From Bacillus glycinifermentans (GTDB taxonomy: Bacteria; Bacillota; Bacilli; Bacillales; Bacillaceae): a DNA stretch of 64,000 nt. The stretch lies in NCBI RefSeq assembly GCF_001042475.2, contig NZ_LECW02000015.1:1-64000 (forward strand), in the 5' to 3' direction. Positions 20,157 to 28,950 of the stretch are shown piece by piece; position 1 is the stretch's first letter, and the number at the start of each line of letters is the position of its first letter. The position numbers and the translations under genes are program-made. The notes beneath the pieces are model-generated. The model did no database searches, was not told the origin of the DNA, and saw only the letters and a list, made by a program, of their open reading frames with translations.

Positions 20157-22232
20157 ATGTCCGAATACTTAGTCATCGTGGAATCGCCTGCAAAGGCGAA
20201 AACGATTGAACGATACTTGGGAAAAAAATACAAAGTAAAAGCATCGATGGGGCATGTCAGAGATCTGCCGAAAAGCCAAATGGGAGTTGACACCGAGCGG
20301 AACTTTGAACCAAAATACATTACGATCCGCGGGAAAGGACCGGTTCTGAAGGATTTAAAAACGGCGGCGAAAAAAGCGAAAAAAGTTTATCTCGCAGCCG
20401 ACCCCGACAGGGAAGGGGAAGCCATCGCATGGCACCTTGCCCACAGTCTAGATTTAGATTTAAATTCAGACTGCCGCGTCGTATTTAACGAAATTACAAA
20501 AGACGCGATCAAAGATTCGTTTAAGCATCCGCGCATGATCAACATGGATCTCGTCGATGCCCAGCAGGCGCGAAGGGTGCTTGACCGCCTCGTCGGTTAT
20601 AAAATCAGCCCGATTTTATGGAAAAAAGTCAAAAAAGGATTAAGCGCGGGACGCGTGCAATCTGTGGCGCTCCGCCTGATCATTGACCGAGAAAAAGAAA
20701 TCAACGAGTTCAAACCTGAGGAATACTGGACGATTGATGGCACGTTCCTGAAAGGAAAAGAAGCCTTTGAAGCCAGCTTCTTCGGCATCCGCGGCGAGAA
20801 GCATCCATTGAAAAGCGAAGACGATGTCAAACAGATCCTTTCACAGATCAAAGGAAACAAATTTGATGTCAAAAAGGTAACGAAAAAAGAGCGCAAACGA
20901 AATCCGGCTCTGCCGTTTACAACGTCAACATTGCAGCAGGAAGCCGCGCGCAAATTAAATTTCCGGGCGAAGAAAACGATGATGATCGCCCAGCAGTTAT
21001 ATGAGGGAATCGACCTCGGAAAAGAAGGAACGGTCGGGCTCATTACGTATATGAGAACGGATTCAACCCGCATCTCAAACACGGCCCAGGAAGAAGCCGC
21101 CTCTTTTATCGGTGAAAACTACGGAAAAGAATTTTTGGGCAGCAAACGAAAGCCTGCCAAAAAGAATGAAAACGCCCAGGATGCTCACGAAGCGATCAGG
21201 CCGACCTCAGTGCTCAGGAAGCCTTCAGAGCTGAAAGCCGTGCTGGGCAGAGACCAGCTTAGACTATACAAGCTGATTTGGGAACGCTTCGTCGCGAGCC
21301 AAATGGCGCCGGCCACTTTGGATACGATGAGCGTCGACCTTGAAAATAACGGATTGACATTCCGGGCGAACGGAAGTAAAGTCAAATTTTCCGGTTTTAT
21401 GAAAGTGTATGTTGAAGGAAAAGACGACCAGTTGGAGGAAAAGAACAAGATGCTCCCTGATCTGGCAGAAGGGGATACCGTTCTTTCCAAGGACATCGAA
21501 CCCGAACAGCACTTCACCCAGCCGCCTCCGCGCTATACGGAAGCAAGGCTCGTCAAAACGCTTGAAGAGCTGGGCATCGGGCGTCCGTCCACGTACGCTC
21601 CTACGCTTGACACCATTCAAAAGCGGGGATATGTCGCGCTTGATAATAAACGCTTTGTGCCGACAGAACTCGGCGGTATCGTCCTTGATCTCATTATGGA
21701 GTTTTTCCCTGAAATCATTAACGTTGAGTTCACGGCGAAAATGGAAAAAGAGCTTGATGACGTCGAAGACGGAAACATCGAGTGGGTGCAGATCATCGAT
21801 TCCTTTTATAAGGACTTTGAAAAGCGCGTGAAAAAAGCGGAAGCAGAGATGCAGGAAGTCGAAATCGAACCCGAGTATGCGGACGTCGACTGCGAAGAGT
21901 GCGGCCATCCGATGGTATACAAAATGGGCCGTTACGGAAAATTCATGGCTTGTTCCAATTTTCCAGACTGCCGCAATACGAAGCCGATCGTCAAAGAAAT
22001 CGGCGTCAAATGCCCGTCCTGCAAAATCGGCAACATCGTCGAACGCAAATCGAAAAAACGCCGCATCTTTTACGGCTGTGACCGTTACCCTGAATGCGAA
22101 TTTGTATCATGGGATAAACCCCTTGAGCGCAAATGTCCGAAATGCGGGGACATGCTCGTTGAGAAAAAGCTCAAAAAAGGCGTTCAGGTGCAATGCGTGG
22201 GCTGCGATTATAAGGAAGAACAACAAAAGTAG
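20157..22232 (+). CDS. topA: DNA topoisomerase I
   Basis: This type IA enzyme relaxes negative supercoils. In the 691 residues the Toprim domain holds [13 protein letters not shown] and the metal-binding DPDRE (82-86). The catalytic Tyr298 lies in [11 protein letters not shown]. The C-terminus has three four-cysteine zinc motifs starting near [18 protein letters not shown] and CPKCGDM. The frame allows a GTG at 20154, but ATG 20157 is better spaced from the SD GAGGGGGAT. A terminator follows. Confidence 0.98.
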   Translation: MSEYLVIVESPAKAKTIERYLGKKYKVKASMGHVRDLPKSQMGVDTERNFEPKYITIRGKGPVLKDLKTAAKKAKKVYLAADPDREGEAIAWHLAHSLDLDLNSDCRVVFNEITKDAIKDSFKHPRMINMDLVDAQQARRVLDRLVGYKISPILWKKVKKGLSAGRVQSVALRLIIDREKEINEFKPEEYWTIDGTFLKGKEAFEASFFGIRGEKHPLKSEDDVKQILSQIKGNKFDVKKVTKKERKRNPALPFTTSTLQQEAARKLNFRAKKTMMIAQQLYEGIDLGKEGTVGLITYMRTDSTRISNTAQEEAASFIGENYGKEFLGSKRKPAKKNENAQDAHEAIRPTSVLRKPSELKAVLGRDQLRLYKLIWERFVASQMAPATLDTMSVDLENNGLTFRANGSKVKFSGFMKVYVEGKDDQLEEKNKMLPDLAEGDTVLSKDIEPEQHFTQPPPRYTEARLVKTLEELGIGRPSTYAPTLDTIQKRGYVALDNKRFVPTELGGIVLDLIMEFFPEIINVEFTAKMEKELDDVEDGNIEWVQIIDSFYKDFEKRVKKAEAEMQEVEIEPEYADVDCEECGHPMVYKMGRYGKFMACSNFPDCRNTKPIVKEIGVKCPSCKIGNIVERKSKKRRIFYGCDRYPECEFVSWDKPLERKCPKCGDMLVEKKLKKGVQVQCVGCDYKEEQQK

Positions 22233-22233
22233 C

Positions 22234-22262
22234 GGTGAGCAGGGCTTTGCTCACCTTCTTTG
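22234..22262 (+). terminator. Intrinsic terminator after topA
   Basis: A perfect 8-bp stem (22234-22241 with 22248-22255), a 6-base loop and a T-rich tail. Confidence 0.85.
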
Positions 22263-22308
22263 TTGTGTTAAAAGAACAATTCAATTCATAAATTAGGAGA
22301 TGTAAAAC

Positions 22309-23613
22309 ATGAATCAAACAGTTAACGTCATCGGGGCCGGACTTGCCGGAAGCGAAGCAGCATGGCAGCTTGCTAAACGTGGGATTAGCGTCCGCCTGTA
22401 CGAAATGAGGCCCGTCAAGCAGACGCCGGCACATCATACTGACAAATTCGCAGAACTTGTCTGCAGCAATTCCCTTCGCGCCAATTCTTTAACGAATGCC
22501 GTCGGCGTATTAAAGGAAGAAATGCGGATTCTTGATTCGGCGATTATCGCCGCTGCCGATGAGTGCTCAGTACCGGCCGGCGGAGCGCTTGCCGTGGACA
22601 GACACGAATTTGCCGCAAACGTGACGGATAAAGTGAAGAATCATCCGAATGTGACCGTTATTAATGAAGAGGTGACATCGATTCCGGAAGGACCGACGAT
22701 CATCGCGACAGGCCCGCTCACTTCCGAGGCGTTGTCGGGGCAGCTCCGGGAGCTGACCGGTGAGGACTACCTGTATTTTTATGACGCCGCAGCGCCGATT
22801 GTCGAAAAGGACAGCCTTGATATGGATAAAGTATATTTAAAATCGCGCTATGATAAAGGCGAAGCCGCATACCTGAACTGTCCGATGACAGAAGAGGAAT
22901 TCGACCGCTTCTATGATGCGCTCGTGTCCGCGGAAACCGTTCCGCTGAAAGAGTTTGAAAAAGAGATCTTTTTCGAAGGCTGTATGCCGATTGAAGTAAT
23001 GGCCAAACGGGGCAAAAAAACGATGCTTTTCGGACCGATGAAACCGGTTGGCCTGGAAGATCCGAAAACGGGAAAACGTCCGTATGCTGTCGTTCAGCTC
23101 AGGCAGGACGATGCCGCAGGCACGCTCTATAACATCGTCGGGTTTCAAACGCACTTGAAATGGGGCGATCAAAAAGAGGTTCTACGTCTGATTCCGGGGC
23201 TGGAACAGGCTGAAATCGTCCGCTACGGCGTCATGCACAGAAATACGTTCATCAACTCGCCGAGCCTTTTAAAACCGACGTATCAGTTCAAAAAGCGGAA
23301 CGATCTGTTCTTTGCCGGACAGATGACCGGAGTTGAAGGCTATGTGGAGTCAGCGGCATCAGGGCTTGTCGCCGGTATCAACGCCGCGCACCTCGTCATG
23401 GGCAAAGAGCCTGTCACGTTTTCAGGTGAAACGGCAATCGGCAGCATGGCCCACTACATTACGGAAACGAACAAGAAGAATTTTCAGCCGATGAATGCGA
23501 ATTTCGGGCTTTTTAAGGACCTGGGGGTTAAAATTAAAAATAAACAGGAACGAAATGAACAGTACGCTTTGCGCGCCTTGGAAACGATTCGAAATATTGC
23601 GAAAACACTATAG
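22309..23613 (+). CDS. trmFO: Methylenetetrahydrofolate-tRNA (uracil-5-)-methyltransferase TrmFO
   Basis: TrmFO makes m5U54 in the T-loop of tRNA using methylenetetrahydrofolate and FAD, replacing the SAM-dependent TrmA of enterics. The 434 residues begin with the FAD-binding motif VIGAGLAG (7-14), then YEMRP and [11 protein letters not shown], and end with the [13 protein letters not shown] segment. Formerly gid. A good SD (AGGAGATG) precedes it. It lies between topA and xerC, as in B. subtilis. Confidence 0.97.
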   Translation: MNQTVNVIGAGLAGSEAAWQLAKRGISVRLYEMRPVKQTPAHHTDKFAELVCSNSLRANSLTNAVGVLKEEMRILDSAIIAAADECSVPAGGALAVDRHEFAANVTDKVKNHPNVTVINEEVTSIPEGPTIIATGPLTSEALSGQLRELTGEDYLYFYDAAAPIVEKDSLDMDKVYLKSRYDKGEAAYLNCPMTEEEFDRFYDALVSAETVPLKEFEKEIFFEGCMPIEVMAKRGKKTMLFGPMKPVGLEDPKTGKRPYAVVQLRQDDAAGTLYNIVGFQTHLKWGDQKEVLRLIPGLEQAEIVRYGVMHRNTFINSPSLLKPTYQFKKRNDLFFAGQMTGVEGYVESAASGLVAGINAAHLVMGKEPVTFSGETAIGSMAHYITETNKKNFQPMNANFGLFKDLGVKIKNKQERNEQYALRALETIRNIAKTL

Positions 23614-23620
23614 TTATTCA

Positions 23621-23650
23621 TTGCATGATCAACTTGTTATGTGATACCAT
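23621..23650 (+). promoter_or_regulatory. Probable promoter for xerC-hslVU-codY
   Basis: TTGCAT (23621-23626), an 18-base spacer and TACCAT (23645-23650) preceded by TG one base upstream (an extended -10). It lies in the only gap before this four-gene unit. Confidence 0.55.
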
Positions 23651-23679
23651 TTAAAAGCCCTTTTCGGCGAGGTGGAGTC

Positions 23680-24594
23680 ATGGCAAATGTTAAGAATTTT
23701 TTAACTTTATTCATTGAATATTTACAAATAGAAAAGAATTATTCAAAATATACAATTGTGGGTTACATTTCTTCCATAGAGGAATTTGAATCCTTTTTAA
23801 AAGTTCAGGGAATAAAGGGCTTTGAAGACGTCACCTATCCAGATGTAAGGATTTTTTTGACGGAGGCTCATGAAAAAGGGCTCACACGCAGAACGATCAG
23901 CAAGAAAATATCCGCTCTGCGAAGCTTCTATAAATTTTTATTAAGGGAAAAATTAGTTAAAGAAAACCCGTTTCTGCTCGTCAGTCTTCCGAAACAGGAC
24001 AAAAGAATTCCGAAGTTTTTGTATGAAAAGGAGCTTGAAGAACTGTTTCGAATGTCTGATTTGGACACGCCGCTTGGCCAAAGAAACCAAGCGCTGCTGG
24101 AACTTCTTTATGCTACAGGCATGCGGGTGAGCGAACTTTGCAGCTTAAAGGAATCCGAAGTCGATCTGTTTTTGGATACGGTATTGGTTCACGGGAAAGG
24201 GAAAAAGCAAAGGTATATTCCATTTGGTTCCTATGCCCGCGAGGCTTTGGATCTATATTTTCAAAATGGAAGGCGCGTCCTCCTGGCAAAAGCAAAGGAG
24301 CCCAGCCCTTTTGTCTTTTTAAATCAAAGGGGGGGCCCTTTAACTTCAAGGGGGGTCCGCTATATTTTGGATGAGCTGGTCAAGAAGACTTCGGGTACGT
24401 TACATATACATCCGCATATGCTTCGCCATACGTTTGCCACCCATTTATTAAATGAGGGGGCCGATTTGCGGAGCGTACAGGAGCTTTTGGGACATTCAAA
24501 TCTTTCTTCCACCCAGGTGTATACACATGTATCGAAAGACATGCTCAGAAAGGCGTATATGTCTCACCACCCCCGTGCTCAAAAAGGGAAATAA
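23680..24594 (+). CDS. xerC: Tyrosine recombinase XerC (CodV)
   Basis: XerC acts with XerD at dif sites to resolve chromosome dimers. The 304 residues comprise an N-terminal SAM-like domain and a C-terminal catalytic domain with Arg149 (TGMRVSEL), His246 and Arg249 (HMLRH), His272 (LGHSN) and nucleophile Tyr281. The ATG at 23680 has the SD GAGGTGGAG. The first third of the gene is noticeably AT-rich compared with trmFO and hslV. Runs of seven and six G lie at 24329-24335 and 24350-24355. It is first in the unit also known as codVWXY. Confidence 0.95.
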   Translation: MANVKNFLTLFIEYLQIEKNYSKYTIVGYISSIEEFESFLKVQGIKGFEDVTYPDVRIFLTEAHEKGLTRRTISKKISALRSFYKFLLREKLVKENPFLLVSLPKQDKRIPKFLYEKELEELFRMSDLDTPLGQRNQALLELLYATGMRVSELCSLKESEVDLFLDTVLVHGKGKKQRYIPFGSYAREALDLYFQNGRRVLLAKAKEPSPFVFLNQRGGPLTSRGVRYILDELVKKTSGTLHIHPHMLRHTFATHLLNEGADLRSVQELLGHSNLSSTQVYTHVSKDMLRKAYMSHHPRAQKGK

Positions 24595-24607
24595 AGGAGG
24601 TTCTTTT

Positions 24608-25150
24608 ATGTCATCTTTTCATGCAACAACGATATTTGCCATCCGGCATAACGGAAAATGCGCCATGGCGGGTGACGGCCAGGTCACGTTCGGTCAGGCT
24701 GTCGTCATGAAGCATACGGCAAGAAAGGTAAGGAAGCTGTTTAACGGAAAAGTGCTCGCGGGTTTTGCGGGTTCTGTTGCAGACGCTTTCACTCTTTTTG
24801 AAATGTTTGAGGCGAAGCTTGAGGAGTACAACGGCAATCTCCAGCGGGCGGCTGTGGAGCTTGCGAAGGAGTGGCGAAGCGATAAAATTCTCAGAAAGCT
24901 TGAAGCGATGCTGATCGTGATGAATGCCGACAGCCTTCTGCTCGTTTCCGGAACGGGGGAAGTGATCGAACCGGATGACGGCATCCTTGCGATCGGCTCC
25001 GGCGGGAACTATGCCCTTGCCGCAGGCCGGGCTCTGAAACGCCATGCCTCAGGCCTGACCGCAAAAGAGATTGCAAAGGCATCACTCGAAACTGCGGGCG
25101 AAATCTGTGTGTATACGAACGATCAGATCATTGTAGAAGAACTTGAATAG
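24608..25150 (+). CDS. hslV: ATP-dependent protease subunit HslV (ClpQ/CodW)
   Basis: HslV is the proteasome-like peptidase of the HslVU complex. The 180-residue protein starts [11 protein letters not shown], so the mature N-terminus would be Ser2. In B. subtilis CodW this N-terminal serine is known to act in place of the Thr1 used in E. coli HslV. The frame extends into xerC (24452), but the SD AAAGGAGG, overlapping the xerC stop, fixes the start. It partners HslU, encoded 16 bases downstream. Confidence 0.96.
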   Translation: MSSFHATTIFAIRHNGKCAMAGDGQVTFGQAVVMKHTARKVRKLFNGKVLAGFAGSVADAFTLFEMFEAKLEEYNGNLQRAAVELAKEWRSDKILRKLEAMLIVMNADSLLLVSGTGEVIEPDDGILAIGSGGNYALAAGRALKRHASGLTAKEIAKASLETAGEICVYTNDQIIVEELE

Positions 25151-25166
25151 AAAGGATATGAGGCAT

Positions 25167-26570
25167 ATGGAAAAAAAGCCGCTGACGCCGAGACAGATTG
25201 TTGAACGGCTTGACCAGTACATCATCGGCCAGCTCGACGCAAAAAAAGCGGTCGCCGTCGCTTTGAGAAATCGCTACAGAAGAAGTCTTCTCGATGAAAA
25301 GCTGCGCGAAGAAATCGTTCCGAAGAACATATTGATGATGGGCCCGACAGGAGTAGGAAAAACCGAAATTGCAAGGCGGATTGCCAAGCTCGTAGGCGCG
25401 CCGTTTGTTAAAGTCGAAGCGACGAAATTCACGGAGGTCGGCTATGTCGGCCGTGATGTTGAGTCAATGGTCAGGGATCTTGTCGAAACATCCGTACGCC
25501 TTGTCAAAGAGGAAAAAATGAATGAAGTCAAAGGCATCGCCGAGGAAAACGCGAATAAACGGCTCGTGCGCCTGCTTGTTCCCGGAAGAAAAAAACAGGC
25601 AGGAGCCAAAAATCCTTTTGAAATGCTGTTTGGCGGAAATCAGGATCAGCAAAACGACGAAGCGGAAAAGCAGGAAGAATCAGATATCGAAAACAAACGG
25701 AAGCGTATTGCGCATCAGCTCGTTCTCGGCGAACTTGAGGACCATTACGTCACAGTCGAGGTTGAAGAGCAGCAGCCTTCGATGTTTGATATGCTCCAAG
25801 GTTCAGGAATGGAACAGATGGGCATGAACATGCAGGATGCCCTCAGCAGCCTGATGCCGAAAAGGAAAAAGCGCCGCAAGCTCACCGTCAGGGAAGCGAG
25901 AAAGGTGCTGACGAACGAAGAGGCCGCCAAGCTTATCGATATGGACGAAGCGGCTCAGGAAGCGGTGATAAGAGCCGAACAATCAGGGATCATTTTCATT
26001 GATGAAATCGACAAAATCGCCAAAAAAAGCGGAGCTTCCTCTTCGGCGGATGTATCAAGGGAAGGCGTACAACGCGATATTCTGCCGATCGTCGAAGGCT
26101 CGACCGTCATGACGAAGTACGGAGCGGTCAAAACAGATCATGTGCTGTTCATTGCGGCGGGTGCATTCCATATGGCAAAGCCGTCTGATTTGATCCCTGA
26201 GCTTCAGGGACGTTTTCCGATCCGCGTCGAACTGAAAAAGCTGAGCATCGATGATTTTGTCAAAATTTTAACCGAACCTGATAACGCGCTTCTGAAACAG
26301 TATAAAGCTTTATTAAAGACTGAAGGTATATCTCTTGAATTTTCTGACGATGCTATTCGTAAGATTGCAGAAGTGGCTTATCACGTGAATCAGGACACAG
26401 ATAATATCGGAGCGCGGAGACTCCATACGATTTTGGAACGGCTATTGGAGGAACTGTCATTTGAGGCTCCGGACGTGATGATGGAACAAGTGGTTATCAC
26501 GCCGCAGTATGTCGAAGAAAAGCTAGGTTCGATCGCCAAGAATAAGGATTTAAGCCAGTTTATTTTATAA
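25167..26570 (+). CDS. hslU: ATP-dependent protease ATPase subunit HslU (ClpY/CodX)
   Basis: HslU is the AAA+ unfoldase that feeds HslV. The 467 residues hold Walker A GPTGVGKT (59-66), the long inserted I domain (about residues 110-240, charged and Gln-rich) and Walker [11 protein letters not shown]. Sensor 2 lies in the [17 protein letters not shown] segment, and the C-terminus ends QFIL, suited to dock into HslV. Upstream in-frame ATGs at 25143 and 25158 exist; family length supports 25167. Confidence 0.96.
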   Translation: MEKKPLTPRQIVERLDQYIIGQLDAKKAVAVALRNRYRRSLLDEKLREEIVPKNILMMGPTGVGKTEIARRIAKLVGAPFVKVEATKFTEVGYVGRDVESMVRDLVETSVRLVKEEKMNEVKGIAEENANKRLVRLLVPGRKKQAGAKNPFEMLFGGNQDQQNDEAEKQEESDIENKRKRIAHQLVLGELEDHYVTVEVEEQQPSMFDMLQGSGMEQMGMNMQDALSSLMPKRKKRRKLTVREARKVLTNEEAAKLIDMDEAAQEAVIRAEQSGIIFIDEIDKIAKKSGASSSADVSREGVQRDILPIVEGSTVMTKYGAVKTDHVLFIAAGAFHMAKPSDLIPELQGRFPIRVELKKLSIDDFVKILTEPDNALLKQYKALLKTEGISLEFSDDAIRKIAEVAYHVNQDTDNIGARRLHTILERLLEELSFEAPDVMMEQVVITPQYVEEKLGSIAKNKDLSQFIL

Positions 26571-26607
26571 ACAATTAAATACGAGTAATTTAGGAGGATC
26601 ATTTATT

Positions 26608-27387
26608 ATGGCTTTATTACAAAAAACAAGAAAGATTAATGCAATGCTGCAAAATGCGGCAGGGAAGCCGGTTAATTTCAAAGAAATGGCCGAAACGCTT
26701 CGCGATGTGATTGATTCGAACATTTTCGTCGTCAGCCGCAGAGGAAAACTTCTCGGTTTCTCTATCAACCAGCAGATCGAAAACGACCGGATGAAAAAAA
26801 TGCTTGAAGAACGCCAGTTCCCTGAAGATTACACAAAAAGCCTGTTCAACATTCCGGAAACGTCATCAAACCTCGACATTAACAGCGAATATACGGCGTT
26901 CCCTGTCGAAAACCGCGATCTTTTCCAAGCAGGGTTGACAACGATCGTACCGATCATCGGCGGAGGAGAAAGGCTCGGAACGTTGATTCTTTCCCGTCTT
27001 CAGGAAAAATTTGAAGACGATGATCTGATCCTTGCCGAATATGGCGCAACGGTTGTCGGAATGGAGATTCTCAGAGAGAAAGCCGAAGAAATCGAAGAGG
27101 AAGCCCGCAGCAAGGCTGTCGTTCAAATGGCGATCAGTTCATTATCTTACAGCGAGCTTGAAGCGATTGAACATATCTTCGAGGAGCTAGATGGGAACGA
27201 AGGACTGCTCGTTGCAAGTAAAATTGCAGACCGCGTCGGCATTACACGCTCGGTTATCGTAAATGCGCTGAGAAAACTCGAAAGCGCAGGCGTTATTGAG
27301 TCCCGCTCATTAGGGATGAAAGGCACATACATTAAAGTCCTGAACAACAAATTCCTGATGGAGCTTGAAAAACTAAAGTCTCATTAA
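26608..27387 (+). CDS. codY: GTP- and branched-chain amino acid-sensing repressor CodY
   Basis: CodY represses nitrogen, carbon, competence and motility genes in rich medium when loaded with GTP and isoleucine, leucine or valine. The 259-residue protein has an N-terminal GAF ligand domain and a C-terminal winged helix-turn-helix ([22 protein letters not shown]). The ATG has a TAGGAGGATC SD. In B. subtilis CodY represses the fla/che operon that begins 340 bases downstream. A strong terminator follows. Confidence 0.98.
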   Translation: MALLQKTRKINAMLQNAAGKPVNFKEMAETLRDVIDSNIFVVSRRGKLLGFSINQQIENDRMKKMLEERQFPEDYTKSLFNIPETSSNLDINSEYTAFPVENRDLFQAGLTTIVPIIGGGERLGTLILSRLQEKFEDDDLILAEYGATVVGMEILREKAEEIEEEARSKAVVQMAISSLSYSELEAIEHIFEELDGNEGLLVASKIADRVGITRSVIVNALRKLESAGVIESRSLGMKGTYIKVLNNKFLMELEKLKSH

Positions 27388-27390
27388 TCG

Positions 27391-27429
27391 AAAAGGCTGC
27401 AGAGCATTTTGTTCTGCAGCCTTTTTTTG
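27391..27429 (+). terminator. Strong intrinsic terminator after codY
   Basis: A stem of up to 15 bp (27391-27405 with 27411-27425) and a run of T residues separate codY from fla/che. Confidence 0.95.
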
Positions 27430-27455
27430 TCGTCACTGTTAAATTATATTATTGT

Positions 27456-27470
27456 AATTTCCTGAAACAA
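27456..27470. promoter_or_regulatory. CodY-box-like sequence upstream of fla/che
   Basis: The 15-mer matches the published CodY box AATTTTCWGAAAATT at 11 of 15 positions, including the central CTGAAA. It lies about 200 bases upstream of the presumed fla/che start site, which is far for direct repression. Sequence match only. Confidence 0.4.
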
Positions 27471-27492
27471 AAAACCCAATATTGTCGGATAT

Positions 27493-27538
27493 TTGAGCTT
27501 CCTAAAAAATATATCAGAATATTTTTTAGGAAGCTCAA
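27493..27538. repeat. Perfect 20-bp inverted repeat in the codY-flgB gap
   Basis: Arms 27493-27512 and 27519-27538 are exact reverse complements, separated by 6 bases. The A/T-rich inner part and GC-containing ends (GAGCTTCC/GGAAGCTC) would form a very stable hairpin. There is no clean T run on the plus strand. It does not match a mobile element that I know. Confidence 0.9.
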
Positions 27539-27572
27539 TTTCATTTAAAAAACATAGTTCTTACAATCTAGG

Positions 27573-27600
27573 TCAAAATACCTATTCGTAAAATAGATAT
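27573..27600 (+). promoter_or_regulatory. Possible sigma-D promoter upstream of fla/che
   Basis: TCAAA (27573-27577), a 15-base spacer and ATAGATAT (27593-27600) resemble the sigma-D pattern TAAA-N15-GCCGATAT, with the GATAT core intact. B. subtilis has a sigma-D promoter upstream of fla/che. The match here is weak. Confidence 0.3.
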
Positions 27601-27630
27601 ATATTACGATTTTTTTTTGCTGTCAGATCA

Positions 27631-27659
27631 TAGACTTTAAGCCTATTATTTCTTACAAT
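27631..27659 (+). promoter_or_regulatory. Probable sigma-A promoter of the fla/che operon
   Basis: TAGACT (27631-27636), a 17-base spacer and TACAAT (27654-27659) lie 70 bases before the flgB GTG. The -10 is inside a perfect 10-bp inverted repeat (27638-27647 with 27657-27666), a possible operator. Confidence 0.65.
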
Positions 27660-27728
27660 AGGCTTATGGTTTTTACAATTCTCGACAAGATTTTAAGACA
27701 GATGGAAAAAGATTGGAGGTATTTGGCG

Positions 27729-28118
27729 GTGGATATATTTTCAGGAACGATTAAAACACTTGAAGGAGCCTTGCAACGAGCGAATGTTAAGCAAAAAGTC
27801 ATATCCGACAATATCGCCAATGTAGATACACCGAACTACAAGGCGAAAAAAGTATCCTTTAAAAACATGCTGAATGAGGAGTCCTCCCGGATAGATGCAA
27901 TGAAAACAGACTATAGACATATTGACTTTAAAGGTAATGAGTCTAATTATTCAATCGTGTCGAGCAAACAAACATCATACCAGCAGAATAGAAACAACGT
28001 GGATATCGATCAGGAAATGAGTAAAATGGCTGAAAACCAAATTCAGTACCAAGCACTAGTTGAAAGAATCAGCGGAAAATTCAACTCGCTGAAAACAGCA
28101 ATTACGGGAGGTAAATGA
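27729..28118 (+). CDS. flgB: Flagellar basal-body rod protein FlgB
   Basis: FlgB is a proximal rod subunit exported by the flagellar type III system. The 129-residue protein starts VDIFSG at GTG 27729, with SD GGAGGT 8 bases upstream. The frame is open to 27666, but that would put the start at the presumed transcription start. The rod signature ISDNIANVDTPNYKAKKV is near the N-terminus. First gene of the fla/che operon; overlaps flgC. Confidence 0.96.
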   Translation: MDIFSGTIKTLEGALQRANVKQKVISDNIANVDTPNYKAKKVSFKNMLNEESSRIDAMKTDYRHIDFKGNESNYSIVSSKQTSYQQNRNNVDIDQEMSKMAENQIQYQALVERISGKFNSLKTAITGGK

Positions 28119-28570
28119 TGGGGGTATTTAGTAGCATCAACATCTCAGCTTCTGCCTTGACTGCTCAGCGGGTCCGAATGGACACCGTTTCTTCCAACCT
28201 TGCGAACATGGATACAACAAGAGCCGAGAAGGTGAATGGAGAATGGCAGCCCTACAGGCGGAAGCTTGTATCGACGGCTCCGAAAGGCGAGTCCTTCTCA
28301 TCCGTTCTGGAGTCATCGATGAATGCATCAAGCAGAATCGGTGAAGGGGTCAAAGTAACAAAAATCAGCGAAGATAAAACGCCTTTTAAGCTTGTTTATG
28401 ATCCGACACACCCTGACGCAAATAAAGACGGCTATGTACAAATGCCGAATGTCGATCCCCTGAAGGAAATGGTCGACTTGATGAGCAGCACGAGATCTTA
28501 CGAAGCAAATGTCACTGCAATGAATGCAACAAAAGGAATGCTCATGAAAGCATTAGAAATCGGAAAGTAG
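28118..28570 (+). CDS. flgC: Flagellar basal-body rod protein FlgC
   Basis: A proximal rod subunit of 150 residues. The N-terminal SASALTAQRVRMDTVSSNLA and C-terminal STRSYEANVTAMNATKGMLM heptad regions are typical of axial proteins. Two adjacent ATGs (28115 and 28118) are possible; 28118 is better spaced from the SD GGGAGGT. It shares a base with the flgB stop. Confidence 0.95.
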   Translation: MGVFSSINISASALTAQRVRMDTVSSNLANMDTTRAEKVNGEWQPYRRKLVSTAPKGESFSSVLESSMNASSRIGEGVKVTKISEDKTPFKLVYDPTHPDANKDGYVQMPNVDPLKEMVDLMSSTRSYEANVTAMNATKGMLMKALEIGK

Positions 28571-28582
28571 GGTGATGAACTT

Positions 28583-28900
28583 ATGATCAACGGAATCTCT
28601 CCGTTCCAGGTTCAAGCCGCGCAGGCAGGAACAGACGCAACTAATCAAATCAACAACAATCAAGCAGGTTCCGCAAACCAAACCAGCTTTTCAAATGTGC
28701 TGAAAGATTCTATCAATGCTCTGAATCAATCTCAAAATGAATCTGATAAACTGACAAACGCGCTGGCGCTCGGTCAGAATGTCAATCTTGACGAAGTCAT
28801 GATCGCGGCTCAAAAAGCAAACGTAACATTAACAGCAGCGACAGAATTCCGCAACAAAGCGGTGGAGGCTTATCAGGAAATTATGAGAATGCAAATGTAG
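28583..28900 (+). CDS. fliE: Flagellar hook-basal body protein FliE
   Basis: FliE links the MS-ring to the rod. It has 105 residues, Gln- and Asn-rich at the N-terminus. The conserved C-terminal half (SFSNVLKDSINALNQSQNESDKL ... AVEAYQEIMRMQM) is typical. It follows flgC by 12 bases, and a 50-base gap precedes fliF. Confidence 0.95.
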   Translation: MINGISPFQVQAAQAGTDATNQINNNQAGSANQTSFSNVLKDSINALNQSQNESDKLTNALALGQNVNLDEVMIAAQKANVTLTAATEFRNKAVEAYQEIMRMQM

Positions 28901-28950
28901 GAAAGGAGTCTGAAAGCGAAGAGAATTAGTGTAACTACCGGGGGAGTAAG

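Noticed and set aside
21264..21908. 214-residue minus-strand frame opposite topA
   Set aside because: Shadow of conserved topA coding sequence; no SD or known domain.
24113..24374. Overlapping frames on both strands in xerC, as possible signs of a frameshift
   Set aside because: The xerC frame is intact and carries all catalytic residues; the extra frames are shadows.
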